DNA of 64,000 bases, from contig NZ_JADBEM010000001.1 of the NCBI RefSeq assembly GCF_014873875.1, positions 1,984,001 through 2,048,000 of the forward strand. The letters are read 5' to 3'. The notes beneath the pieces were generated by a model. The model made no database searches and was not told the origin of the DNA. It saw only the letters and a program-made list of their open reading frames with translations. This document shows, one piece after another, positions 34,214-42,872 of this stretch. Made by a program: the position numbers and the translations under genes. This stretch comes from Actinopolymorpha pittospori (GTDB lineage: Bacteria; Actinomycetota; Actinomycetes; Propionibacteriales; Actinopolymorphaceae). The first letter of the stretch is position 1. Each line of letters opens with the position of its first letter.

Positions 34214-35143
34214 TTACCGCCGCGTGCCGGTGTCGTCATCGCCGTCGTCCTCGGAGTCGCCGGCGTCGTCCGGCCGGTCGTCCTCGCCGAGGATCCGGTA
34301 GATCTTGGACCGCGCCTCCCGCAGGGTGTCGGCGATCCGGTGCAGCTGGTCCTCGTTCGCGGCCTGGGCGCCCTGCATCGCGGCGGCCATCAGGCCCATG
34401 CCGGCCCGCCGCAGCTCGTGCCACGGTGAGTCCGAAGGCTCGACGAACTCCTCCCAGGGCGCGTTTCCGTGAGCTTCGACGTGCTCACGTCCGGCGTCGG
34501 TGAGGGAGTAGAGCCGCTTGCCGCCCTCCTCGGTGGAGGTGACGAGCCCTTCGTCCTCGAGGAGCTGGAGCGTCGGGTAGATCGAGCCGGCGCTCGGACG
34601 CCAGGCGCCCCCGCTGCGTTCCTGAAGCTCGCGGATCATCTCGTAGCCGTGCATGGGTCGCTCGGTGCTGGCCAGCAGGTGCAGGATTCCGGCGCGGACG
34701 TCGCCGCGCCGCGCCCGCGGCCCGCGACCGGGGAAACCGAACGGAGGACCCCAGCCGCCGCGACCACCCCACGGGCCGAACCCGCCGGGACCGAAGCCTC
34801 CGGGACCGAAGCCGCCCGGACCGAACCCGCCGCCTCGGCGCCCGCCGCGGCCGCGGCCGCGGTGCGGACCTTCGCCGACGCCGCCCAGGCCGAAGCCCGG
34901 GCCGCCGAACCCGAGACCTGCTTCGTGGTGGCCTTCGTGGTGGCCGGCTTCGTGGTGTCCAGGGTCGTGATGCCCGGGGTCGTGGTGCCCCGAACCGTGG
35001 TGGGCGGCGCCGTGCTGACCCGCCCAGGCGCCCGGGCCGTAGGCGTGACCCCAGCCGGACCGGCTGGCTGCCCGGATGGCCCTGGCGGCCAGCGGAACCG
35101 CGACCGGAAGGACCCGGACGAAAGGTGGCATCTGCCGTGTCAT
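34214..35143 (-). CDS. PadR family regulator with a His- and Gly-rich N-terminal extension
   Basis: The 309-residue protein has a PadR winged-helix domain at about 145-240 (GILHLLASTERPMHGYEMIR, WRPSAGSIYPTLQLLEDEGL and VTSTEEGGKRLYSLTDAG) and an acidic C terminus. The first about 140 residues are low complexity: repeated HHDPGHHEAGHHEGHHEAG, then GFGPGG units encoded by a 15-bp repeat at 34776-34835. His clusters suggest metal binding, but this is inferred. The ATG at 35143 has AAGGAG 8 nt upstream; the longer frame to 35239 lacks one. Palindromes just upstream probably mediate autoregulation. Confidence 0.85.
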   Translation of the reverse strand: MTRQMPPFVRVLPVAVPLAARAIRAASRSGWGHAYGPGAWAGQHGAAHHGSGHHDPGHHDPGHHEAGHHEGHHEAGLGFGGPGFGLGGVGEGPHRGRGRGGRRGGGFGPGGFGPGGFGPGGFGPWGGRGGWGPPFGFPGRGPRARRGDVRAGILHLLASTERPMHGYEMIRELQERSGGAWRPSAGSIYPTLQLLEDEGLVTSTEEGGKRLYSLTDAGREHVEAHGNAPWEEFVEPSDSPWHELRRAGMGLMAAAMQGAQAANEDQLHRIADTLREARSKIYRILGEDDRPDDAGDSEDDGDDDTGTRR

Positions 35144-35180
35144 GTGAACCACTCCTTGTGGATCTCGATGGAACGCTCTG

Positions 35181-35215
35181 TCGTATCGATGGTTCACGAT
35201 ATATCGCCGATACGA
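35181..35215. promoter_or_regulatory. Nested palindromes upstream of padR
   Basis: TCGTATCG (35181-35188) and CGATACGA (35208-35215) are perfect inverted arms 19 bp apart; between them CGATATATCG (35197-35206) is a perfect 10-bp palindrome. They lie 38-72 bp before the padR start, where an autoregulatory PadR operator would be expected. Confidence 0.6.
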
Positions 35216-35321
35216 CGCCGACAAGGCCTGAGAGATCATCGAGGTGGTTGGGCGCGACGAAAGATCGGCCCGCGGCAGGAGTGACGGGGACGCGGGCAGG
35301 AGCGAACAACCTCGCGACGCC

Positions 35322-35383
35322 GAGGAGGAGTGCGCGGCGGCGTTCTACGCGCGACGACGAACGCGGCCAGGCACGATGGCGGG
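35322..35383. repeat. Intergenic element, copy B of a dispersed repeat
   Basis: This gap sequence aligns with 416-480, sharing GAGGAGGAG, CTACGCG, CGACGACGA, ACGCGGCCAGGC and GATG with small indels. It lies between the DUF3159 gene and padR. The 427-445 type hairpin of copy A is not preserved. Confidence 0.45.
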
Positions 35384-35427
35384 CCGCGAGTCAGGCAGGA
35401 CCTGTGGAAGGACCTGTGGAACGGCTG

Positions 35428-36189
35428 CTAGGTACTCGCCGGCTCCCGCGGCCGCCGGAACCCCGGATGATCGGCCGGCAGTGAACGCCGCAGCACCCAG
35501 GCGCTCACCGCTACGCAGGCCGCGACCAGTGGCCAGGTGAGCGCGGCCCGGGCCACGGCCAGGCCGAGTACCGCGTCGGCGGCGTAGAGGACGCTGAAGA
35601 CGGCGACCCGAACGACGTACTGGCCGACCCAGACCCACGACGCCATGGCGTACGCGTGCAGCAGAGCGGGGTCCCGCCGCCACCGGCCGCGCTGCCGCAG
35701 CGCCGTACCGACCACGACGCCGAGCAACGGCCAGCGGATCACGATGCTGACGATCCACGCGAGCGCGCTCGCGGCGTTGGTCGCGAGCTGGACCAGGAAG
35801 AAGTCGGCCGCCCGGCCGGTCCGCAGCACGATCACGGCCGCGACCGCGACACCGAGCAGGCCGAGCACGACGGCGCGGGGCCGTTTGCCCTGGGCCAGCC
35901 GGTAACCGGCCAGGGCCAGACCGACCGCCATCGCGGCGACCGCGCCCCAACCGACCGAGCTGTCGCTGAGCAACCAGCCGACCACGAAGGCGATCGGGGG
36001 AAGTGCCGCGTCCGTGGACGCCCGCCAGCCGCCGAGGACCGCCGCCAGGGACTCCGGCTCGGTGTCGTCCGCTCGCTCCGGGGCTCGGGCCGGATCGCCC
36101 GGCACGTCCGGGTCGCCCGAACTGCCGGGACCATCCGGCCCGCGCCGGTGATCCTGGCCGCCCTCTTCGCCTGCGTCGGAGCTGCGCAC
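35428..36189 (-). CDS. DUF3159 family integral membrane protein
   Basis: A protein of about 253 residues with an acidic Gly/Asp/Pro-rich N terminus of about 45 residues, then ESLAAVLGGWRASTDAALPP and five to six transmembrane helices (IAFVVGWLL, AVAAMAVGLALAGYRL, VVLGLLGVAVAAVIVL, ALAWIVSIVIRWPLLG, MASWVWVGQYVVRVAVF, LVAACVAVSAWVLR). This is the DUF3159 pattern of actinobacteria, where the gene often lies near the dut/DUF3710 cluster; function is unknown. The start is uncertain: the GTG at 36189 is the most likely before the divergent aminotransferase gene, without a clear ribosome site. Confidence 0.82.
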   Translation of the reverse strand: MRSSDAGEEGGQDHRRGPDGPGSSGDPDVPGDPARAPERADDTEPESLAAVLGGWRASTDAALPPIAFVVGWLLSDSSVGWGAVAAMAVGLALAGYRLAQGKRPRAVVLGLLGVAVAAVIVLRTGRAADFFLVQLATNAASALAWIVSIVIRWPLLGVVVGTALRQRGRWRRDPALLHAYAMASWVWVGQYVVRVAVFSVLYAADAVLGLAVARAALTWPLVAACVAVSAWVLRRSLPADHPGFRRPREPAST

Positions 36190-36313
36190 GGCACCAAGAC
36201 TGCCGCACGCTTCGAGCCGCCGGGCAGCTGGCTCGCGGCTCGTTGGGCGGGTCGCGAGCCTGATCGTCCGGGCCTGGACACGTTGCGTACTCCCGGGCCC
36301 TAAAGTGACTGGT

Positions 36314-37408
36314 ATGACTCCACCATCGACCGGACCCCGCCTGCGGGAGTCGCTCCAGGGCATTCCGTCGTACAAGCCTGGCCGCCCGGCTCCCGTCGCG
36401 ACGGGGCGGACGATGTACAAGCTGTCCAGCAACGAGAACCCCTTCCCCCCGTTGCCGGAGCTGGAGGAGGCCGTCCGCGCCTCGGTCCACGTGATGAACC
36501 GCTACCCCGACCTCGCCTGCGGTCGGCTGGTCGGCTCGCTCTCCGAACGGCTCGACGTTCCCGTCAACCACTTCGCGCCCGGGACGGGCTCGGTCGCGCT
36601 CCTCTACCACCTGCTGCAGGCCGTCTGTGAGCCCGGCGACGAGGTGGTCTACGCCTGGCGCTCCTTCGAGGCCTACCCGATCGCGGCCCAGGCGGCCGGC
36701 GCCAACCGGATCCAGGTCCCGCTCACCGCCGACGCGCGGCACGACCTCGACGCGATGGCCGCGGCGATCACCGACCGGACCCGCGCCGTGATCGTGTGTA
36801 CGCCGAACAACCCGACCGGACCCACGGTCTCCCACCGTGAGCTGGCGGAGTTCGTCGACCGCGTTCCGTCCGACGTCCTGATCGTGATCGACGAGGCCTA
36901 CCTGCAGTTCATCCGCGACCCGCAGGCGGCCGACGGCCTCGCGCTCTACCGCGAGCACCCCAACGTGTGTGTGCTCCGTACCTTCTCCAAGGCTTACTGC
37001 CTGGCCAACTTTCGGGTCGGCTTCGCGATCGCGCACGACCCGGTCGCCGAGGCGCTGCGGGCGTGCACCCCGCCGTTCGCCGTCTCGACGCTGGCCGAGG
37101 AAGCCGCCCTGGCCGCGCTGGCGTGCGAGAACCGCCTCCTGGAGCAGGTGGAGGTCCTCGTCAAGGAGCGCTTCCGGGTGGTCGACGGCCTGCGGGCTGC
37201 CGGCCTGCGCATCCCGGCGACGGAGGCCAACTTCTTCTGGGTCCCGGCGGGTGCGGAGACCGACGACTTCGCCCAGGCCTGTGAGGACGCCGGTGTGGTC
37301 GTCCGGGCGTTCCCCGGCGACGGCTGCCGGGTCAGCATCGGCGAGCCGGCCGCCAACGACATCGTGCTCGAGGTCGGCACCCGCTGGGCCGCCAGCCACC
37401 CGGGCTGA
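36314..37408 (+). CDS. Histidinol-phosphate/aromatic aminotransferase (HisC family)
   Basis: A 364-residue class I/II PLP aminotransferase acting on histidinol phosphate or on aromatic amino acids. It has the family start LRESLQGIPSYKPG, KLSSNENPFPP for substrate binding, CTPNNPTGPTVS, VIDEAYLQF, and the PLP lysine in RTFSKAYCLANFRVGFA (about residue 226). Two paralogues (HisC and Pat) commonly exist in actinomycetes; the sequence alone does not settle which, though the absence of other his genes here favours the Pat type. The ATG at 36314 follows TAAAGT (36301-36306) by 7 nt, so it is probably leaderless; GTG 36305 lies inside that element's downstream region. Confidence 0.9.
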   Translation: MTPPSTGPRLRESLQGIPSYKPGRPAPVATGRTMYKLSSNENPFPPLPELEEAVRASVHVMNRYPDLACGRLVGSLSERLDVPVNHFAPGTGSVALLYHLLQAVCEPGDEVVYAWRSFEAYPIAAQAAGANRIQVPLTADARHDLDAMAAAITDRTRAVIVCTPNNPTGPTVSHRELAEFVDRVPSDVLIVIDEAYLQFIRDPQAADGLALYREHPNVCVLRTFSKAYCLANFRVGFAIAHDPVAEALRACTPPFAVSTLAEEAALAALACENRLLEQVEVLVKERFRVVDGLRAAGLRIPATEANFFWVPAGAETDDFAQACEDAGVVVRAFPGDGCRVSIGEPAANDIVLEVGTRWAASHPG

Positions 37409-37485
37409 AATCCCCGCCGTTCGGGTAGGACGCAGGTCGGACGCGAGGGCGACAGTTCGACTGCGGCGGGCTCGGGTGGGGCGGC

Positions 37486-38679
37486 ATGGGCATCCTGGAC
37501 GACCATCTCGCCCTGACCCCTCCCGCCCAGGAGGGATCGGCTCTGCGGGTGACCGCGCTGATCCGCGATTCGAGGCATCGGGTCTTCGTCCGTCGCCTCC
37601 TCCCCTCGGACTCCCGGCCGGGCGGGTGGGAGGCCGTCGGCCGCGACGTGCCGGCGGGTGAGTCGGCGGGAGCGGTACTCGTCCGCGCGGTCGCCGAGGA
37701 GACCGGCTGGACGCTCGGCCAGGTCGAGGCGTTGCTGGACGACCGGGAACGCCGTGACGGCGCGCACCGGCTGCGTGACCTCGCTTTCCTGGTGCGGGTC
37801 GACGGCGACCTCACCGCGCCTCGCCTGGCCGAGGGCCGCTACGACGCGCACGGCTGGGTCGGCGTCCGGGACCTCGGACCGTTCCGGACCGGTGGCACCC
37901 AAGGTCGGACCCGCGGTGGGCACGCCCTGACCGAGCGGCCGGATCAGGAACTGGCCGGCGAGGGGGCCGACGGCAGGCGGGGTGACGGTCACCGGACCGA
38001 CGGTGAGCAAGGTGACCGTCATCGGACCAGCGGTGAGCGGGGTGACGGTGACAGCATCGACGGTGCCCCCGCCGACGCCGCCACGGCGGAGGTCGTGGTC
38101 AAGGCCGCGCGGACCCGCCTGAGCGCGCGGCTGCGGCTGGAGCCGGTCGGTCCCGAACACAGCGAGGACCTCTGGCGCCTACACGTCCACCCGGACGTCG
38201 CGGCGTGGCTCGGCGGCCCGTGGACGCAGGAGGTGGCCCGCCGCAGCGCGGTACGCGTCCGGGCCGGCTGGGACGCCGCCGGCGCGGGCATCTGGGTTGC
38301 CTACGACCGGGTCACCGGTGAACTCGTGGGACGGGGCGGGCTGGCGCCGTACAGCCTCGACGGGTTGGCGACCTACGAGGTCGGGTGGATCGTGCATCCG
38401 GATCGGTGGGGACAGGGCTACGCGACCGAGATGGGAATGGCAGGACTCGAGTTCGCGTTCCAGGAACTTGGCGCGCGTGAGGTCGTGGCCTTCACCCTCC
38501 CGCACAACACGCGATCGCGGGCTGTGATGGACCGACTCGGCATGCGCTACGACCGCGAGATCGTGCATGCCGGAATGGGTCACGTTCTCTATGTCCGACG
38601 CAATCCAGCGGCCGACGACAATGGCCGGAACCGGCCGTATTCGCGCCACGATGAGGACAGTGGGACGTCCAGGATCTGA
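37486..38679 (+). CDS. Nudix-like domain fused to GNAT acetyltransferase
   Basis: The 397-residue protein has a Nudix-like domain at 1-145 and a GNAT domain at about 215-370, joined by a repetitive linker. The Nudix box reads GRDVPAGESAGAVLVRAVAE then ETGW: the first Gly is Arg and the Glu after the Arg is Ala, while the metal-binding EE pair remains, so hydrolysis may be altered. The GNAT part resembles RimJ/RimL-type N-acetyltransferases (LRLEPVGPEHSEDLWRLHVH, VGWIVHPDRWGQGYATEMG, VVAFTLPHNTRSRAVMDRLG). Substrates are unknown. The ATG at 37486 has GGTGGGG about 5 nt upstream. Confidence 0.82.
   Translation: MGILDDHLALTPPAQEGSALRVTALIRDSRHRVFVRRLLPSDSRPGGWEAVGRDVPAGESAGAVLVRAVAEETGWTLGQVEALLDDRERRDGAHRLRDLAFLVRVDGDLTAPRLAEGRYDAHGWVGVRDLGPFRTGGTQGRTRGGHALTERPDQELAGEGADGRRGDGHRTDGEQGDRHRTSGERGDGDSIDGAPADAATAEVVVKAARTRLSARLRLEPVGPEHSEDLWRLHVHPDVAAWLGGPWTQEVARRSAVRVRAGWDAAGAGIWVAYDRVTGELVGRGGLAPYSLDGLATYEVGWIVHPDRWGQGYATEMGMAGLEFAFQELGAREVVAFTLPHNTRSRAVMDRLGMRYDREIVHAGMGHVLYVRRNPAADDNGRNRPYSRHDEDSGTSRI
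37981..38067 (+). repeat. 30-bp tandem repeat within the Nudix-GNAT linker
   Basis: Two full 30-bp units (37981-38010, 38011-38040) and a partial third start with GGTGACSGTCA and end CGGTGAGC. They encode GDGHRTDGEQ, GDRHRTSGER and GDGDSIDGA, so repeat-number change keeps the frame. Confidence 0.75.
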
Positions 38680-38823
38680 ACTCGTCCGTCTTACTTAGTT
38701 GACGGAAAGGCTTATCCTTGATGGGTCTCTGCTGACCTGATCGGATCGCCCCGAGGAGGGGCCTGCTCGCGATCCGGCAGTCTTCTTCCGGTCGATACTC
38801 GGTGAGGAGTGGCCTGCCCGACA

Positions 38824-40635
38824 ATGCCATCAGATAGCACGGCGAGAACCGCCGACCAGCCTGGCATTCCCGTTCACACCCACAATCGATTCCGCGGCCT
38901 CGACTCACTGTGGCGGCTGCGGAGCTACCTTCGGCCCTACGTCGGCCGACTGATCGTGATGTTCGCCGCGGCCCTCGCCGGGGTCGGCGCCAGTCTGGCG
39001 ATTCCCCTGGTGAGCAAGCAGATCATCGACGGTCCGGTGGCGGACCGTGACACTCGCGGACTTGTTCTGCTGGGTGTACTCGCCATCGTCCTTGGTCTTA
39101 CCGAGGCGTTCCTGATCTTCGCCCGTCGCTGGATTCAGTCCCGCGCCGTCCTTGGTCTGGAAACCGCCATCCGAGATGACCTCTACGCTCACATGCAGCG
39201 ACTGCCCATGGGGTTCCATGGCGGCTGGCAGAGCGGCCAGTTGCTGTCCCGGATCACCACCGACCTCTCGGTCATCCGGCGGTTCCTGGGCTTCGGCATC
39301 CTCTTCCTCGTCACGAACATCGTTCAGCTGGTGGTCGTGACGATCCTGCTGCTCCACATGTACTGGCAGCTCGGCCTGCTCGTGGCGGCCTCGGCGGCCC
39401 CGATCGTGGTCCTGTCGCTGCGGTTCCACAAGAAGTACATCCGCATCTCCCGGCAGGTGCAGGACCAGCAGGGCGACCTCGCGACCGTCATCGAGGAGGG
39501 CGCGGTCGGCATCCGGGTGATCAAGGCCTTCGGCCGGCGTCACCACGTCTACGACATGTACGACGAGCACGCCCGCAAGGTCTACGACACCTCCATCGAG
39601 AAGGTGCGGATGTCGTCGAGCTTCTGGACGTTCCTCGGCCTCGTCCCGAACCTCACGCTCACCTTCGTCCTGCTGCTCGGCGCCCTCGCGGTCGGTCAGC
39701 ACTCGATGACACTCGGCACCCTGGTCGCGTTCACGACCCTGCTGCTCCAGCTCGTCTGGCCGATCGCCTCGCTCGGTCAGATCCTCGCGATGGCGCAGGA
39801 GTCGATGACGGCGGCCGACCGGGTGATGGAGGTCCTCGACACCGTTCCGACCATCGTCGGTGGTGACGCGGCTGTCACCACTGCGACCGGGCACCTGAGG
39901 TTCGAGGGAGTGGGCTTCCACTTCCCCGACGACGACACCCCCGTGCTCCACGACGTCTGGCTCGACGTCGAGCCGGGTGAGACGGTCGCGGTCGTGGGCG
40001 CCACCGGTTCTGGCAAGACGACCTTGACAGGGCTGGTGCCGCGGCTGCACGACGTGACCGCGGGTCGCGTGACGATCGACGGAGTCGACGTCCGTGACAT
40101 GACCCTGCCGTCCCTGCGCTCGATCGTGGCGACGGCGTTCGAGGAGCCCACGCTCTTCTCCATGAGCGTGCGGGAGAACCTCACCCTGGGTCGCACCGAC
40201 GCGACCGAGGAGGAGGTTCACGAGGCCCTGCAGGTCGCGCAGGCGAGGTTCGTCTACGACCTGCCGTGGGGACTCGACACCCGGATCGGTGAGCAGGGGC
40301 TCTCCCTCTCCGGGGGTCAGCGGCAACGGCTCGCACTGGCGCGCGCCGTCCTGTCCAGGCCGAAGATCCTCGTCCTCGACGACACCCTGTCCGCACTCGA
40401 CGTCGAGACCGAGGCGCTGGTCGAGGAGGCCCTGCGCCACGTGCTCGCGGCCGCGACCGGCATCGTCGTGGCACACCGCGCGTCGACGGTGCTGCTCGCC
40501 GACAAGGTCGCCCTGTTGCAGGGCGGGACGATCACCCACGTGGGTACTCACCACGAGCTCCTCGCCCAGGTTCCCGCATACCGCGAGCTGCTCGGCCAGG
40601 ACGCCGACCTCGACGCCGAGGAGGTGTACTCATGA
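38824..40635 (+). CDS. Heterodimeric ABC exporter, subunit with degenerate ATP site
   Basis: A 603-residue half-transporter: six transmembrane helices (about 40-330) and one ATPase domain. Walker A is VGATGSGKTT (about 392), signature LSLSGGQRQRLALARAV, and H-loop VVAHR. Walker B is LVLDDTLSALD: Asp520 replaces the catalytic Glu, the pattern of the regulatory subunit of heterodimeric exporters such as TM287/288 or BmrCD. The next gene encodes the canonical partner and overlaps by 4 nt. The ATG at 38824 has GAGGAG 14 nt upstream, longer than ideal; GTG 38809 is an alternative. The substrate (drug, lipid or peptide) cannot be told. Confidence 0.9.
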   Translation: MPSDSTARTADQPGIPVHTHNRFRGLDSLWRLRSYLRPYVGRLIVMFAAALAGVGASLAIPLVSKQIIDGPVADRDTRGLVLLGVLAIVLGLTEAFLIFARRWIQSRAVLGLETAIRDDLYAHMQRLPMGFHGGWQSGQLLSRITTDLSVIRRFLGFGILFLVTNIVQLVVVTILLLHMYWQLGLLVAASAAPIVVLSLRFHKKYIRISRQVQDQQGDLATVIEEGAVGIRVIKAFGRRHHVYDMYDEHARKVYDTSIEKVRMSSSFWTFLGLVPNLTLTFVLLLGALAVGQHSMTLGTLVAFTTLLLQLVWPIASLGQILAMAQESMTAADRVMEVLDTVPTIVGGDAAVTTATGHLRFEGVGFHFPDDDTPVLHDVWLDVEPGETVAVVGATGSGKTTLTGLVPRLHDVTAGRVTIDGVDVRDMTLPSLRSIVATAFEEPTLFSMSVRENLTLGRTDATEEEVHEALQVAQARFVYDLPWGLDTRIGEQGLSLSGGQRQRLALARAVLSRPKILVLDDTLSALDVETEALVEEALRHVLAAATGIVVAHRASTVLLADKVALLQGGTITHVGTHHELLAQVPAYRELLGQDADLDAEEVYS

Positions 40636-42527
40636 CGGCCCCCACGACCACGGCCGCCGACGAGGCTGGTGCCGAGGAGAGTTCCAAGGACTCCGACGCG
40701 TCCAGACCGGCCGAGGAGAAGGGCTGGCGCGGCGTCGCCGCCGAACAGCAGGACGACATCAGCGGCCAGGCCTCGGTGTTCCTCCGGGAACGCTCGCGGA
40801 AGCTGCTCGGTGAGCTGCTGCGTCCCTACCGGAAGCTGATCGCCATCCTGGTGGTGGTCGTCGTCCTGGAGAACGCCGCCCGCCTCGCGATCCCCTACCT
40901 CGTGAAGGTCGGAATCGACCGAGGCATCCCCCCGCTGGTCGACAACGAGGGCGCCACCACCCTGATCACCGTCGTGGCGATGGTGCTCGTGGTTGCTGTC
41001 GGCCAGGCGTACTTCCGGCGGACGTTCCTGCAGCTGTCCGGACGGATCGGCCAGGACATCCTGCTGCACCTGCGGCGACGGATCTTCAACCACTTCCAGA
41101 AGCTGTCGCTGTCGTTCCACGAGAAGTACACCTCTGGTCGGGTGATCTCGCGCCTGACCTCCGACATCGACGCGATCTACGAGCTCCTGCAGTCGGGCTT
41201 CGACGGTCTGGTCAGCGCTGTGCTCACGCTGCTCGGCACCGCCATCCTGCTGCTCGTGCTCGACGTCCACCTCGGTCTGGTGGCGCTGATCCCGATCCCG
41301 ATCCTGCTGCTGTTCACCCAGTGGTTCCGCAAGCAGTCGAGCCTCGCCTACCGCAAGACACGAGAGACCGTCGCGGTCGTCATCGTGCACTTCGTGGAGT
41401 CGATGCAGGGCATCCGCGCCGTCCAGGCGTTCCGGCGCGAGCCGCGTAACCAGGAGATCTTCGAAGAGGTCAACGAGAACTACCGCGCGGCCAACATGCG
41501 CGGCATGCGCCTCATCGCGATCTTCATGCCGGGCGTCAAGGCCATCGGAAACCTCACCATCGCGGTGGTGCTTCTGTACGGCGGTTGGCTCGCCTTCCAT
41601 GATGCTGTAACGGTTGGTGTGCTCGCGGCGTTCCTGCTGTACCTGCGACAGTTCTACGAACCCATGCAGGAGATCAGCCAGTTCTACAACACCTTCCAGT
41701 CGGCCAGTGCCGCGCTGGAGAAGCTGTCGGGTGTACTCGAGGAGCAGCCGGAGGTCTCGGAGCCGGCCAAGCCGGCCAAGCTCGAGAACGCCCGTGGACA
41801 GGTGCACTTCGACGGCGTGGAGTTCGGCTACGTCGACAAGCGTCCGGTCCTGCCGCACCTGGACCTGCTGGTCCCGGCCGGTCAGACCGTGGCGTTGGTC
41901 GGTGCGACCGGTGCGGGCAAGACGACGTTGGCCAAGCTCCTGTCCCGCTTCTACGACCCGACCAAAGGGAAGGTCGTCCTCGACGGAGTCGACCTGCGCG
42001 ACCTCGACGAGGCCACCCTCCGCAAGGCGGTCGTCATGGTCACCCAGGAGAACTTCCTCTTCACCGGCACCGTGGCCGACAACATCCGCTTCGGTCGGCC
42101 GGACGCCACCATGAAGGAGATCGTGGCGGCGGCCCGGGCGATCGGCGCGGACGAGTTCATCGAGGCGCTTCCGGACGCCTACGACACCCAGGTCGGCAAG
42201 CGTGGCGGCCGGTTGTCCGCGGGACAGCGACAGCTGATCGCGTTCGCCCGGGCGTTCCTCGCCGACCCGGCGGTGTTGATCCTCGACGAGGCGACGTCCA
42301 GCCTGGACGTGCCGAGCGAGCGGCTCGTGCAGCGCGCGCTCCGCACCATCCTGGCCGACCGCACCGCGCTGATCATCGCCCACCGGCTCTCCACTGTGGA
42401 GATCGCCGACCGGGTGCTGGTCATGGACCAGGGCCGGATCGTCGAGGACGGCTCACCAGACGAACTCGTCCAGCAGACCGGGCGCTTCGCTCATCTGCAC
42501 CAGGCGTGGTTGGAGAGCCTGGCCTGA
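40632..42527 (+). CDS. Heterodimeric ABC exporter, catalytically canonical subunit
   Basis: The 631-residue partner has an acidic about 75-residue N-terminal extension, six transmembrane helices and an ATPase domain with VGATGAGKTT (about 423), signature GGRLSAGQRQLIAFARAF and Walker B LILDEATSSLD with the catalytic Glu553 present, plus IIAHRLSTV. Paired with the upstream subunit it forms one active and one degenerate ATP site. The ATG overlaps the upstream TGA (ATGA), ensuring coupled translation. A strong terminator follows at 42666. Confidence 0.92.
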   Translation: MTAPTTTAADEAGAEESSKDSDASRPAEEKGWRGVAAEQQDDISGQASVFLRERSRKLLGELLRPYRKLIAILVVVVVLENAARLAIPYLVKVGIDRGIPPLVDNEGATTLITVVAMVLVVAVGQAYFRRTFLQLSGRIGQDILLHLRRRIFNHFQKLSLSFHEKYTSGRVISRLTSDIDAIYELLQSGFDGLVSAVLTLLGTAILLLVLDVHLGLVALIPIPILLLFTQWFRKQSSLAYRKTRETVAVVIVHFVESMQGIRAVQAFRREPRNQEIFEEVNENYRAANMRGMRLIAIFMPGVKAIGNLTIAVVLLYGGWLAFHDAVTVGVLAAFLLYLRQFYEPMQEISQFYNTFQSASAALEKLSGVLEEQPEVSEPAKPAKLENARGQVHFDGVEFGYVDKRPVLPHLDLLVPAGQTVALVGATGAGKTTLAKLLSRFYDPTKGKVVLDGVDLRDLDEATLRKAVVMVTQENFLFTGTVADNIRFGRPDATMKEIVAAARAIGADEFIEALPDAYDTQVGKRGGRLSAGQRQLIAFARAFLADPAVLILDEATSSLDVPSERLVQRALRTILADRTALIIAHRLSTVEIADRVLVMDQGRIVEDGSPDELVQQTGRFAHLHQAWLESLA

Positions 42528-42665
42528 GTTCGGCCACCGGTGGCGCGAGCGATCGGTGGTGCGAACAGAGGTGAGCAGGCAGTGACGAACAGGCAGTGAC
42601 AACCCGGTCCTGACACCCGGCAGAACCCAAACATGGTTGGCCGGAACGAGGCCGAACAGGCGAGT

Positions 42666-42699
42666 GAGAGCCGCTTCTCCTTCGGGAGAAGCGGCTCTC
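42666..42699 (+). terminator. Strong hairpin terminator of the ABC exporter operon
   Basis: A perfect 15-bp stem (GAGAGCCGCTTCTCC at 42666-42680 with its complement at 42685-42699) closes a TTCG tetraloop. It is 138 bp after the exporter stop. The downstream tract is only weakly T-rich (CCGTTTC), as is common in actinomycetes. Confidence 0.85.
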
Positions 42700-42788
42700 G
42701 CCGTTTCACGGGTTCACATGCGCGGGCTCCCGCCGCTGGTGGCGTGCCGGTCTCGTCGGCGTGGCACATCTCACGTTCGACGTCAGAA

Positions 42789-42872
42789 CGCCGTACGGAA
42801 AGGCGGCACGGCGTACGTCACCAGCTCCGTACGCCGTACGGAAAGGCGGCACGGCGTACGGAGCTGGTGACG
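42789..42872. repeat. Cluster of direct and inverted repeats
   Basis: A perfect 29-bp direct repeat occupies 42789-42817 and 42832-42860. In addition 42816-42837 is exactly complementary to 42851-42872 (22 bp, 13-nt loop). Each 29-bp unit contains CGCCGT...ACGGCG, so several alternative hairpins are possible. It lies in the gap between the exporter terminator and the glycine-betaine operon. Confidence 0.85.

Noticed and set aside
37981-38067. CRISPR-like spaced repeats
   Set aside because: The units are contiguous without spacers and encode a protein linker; no cas genes are present.
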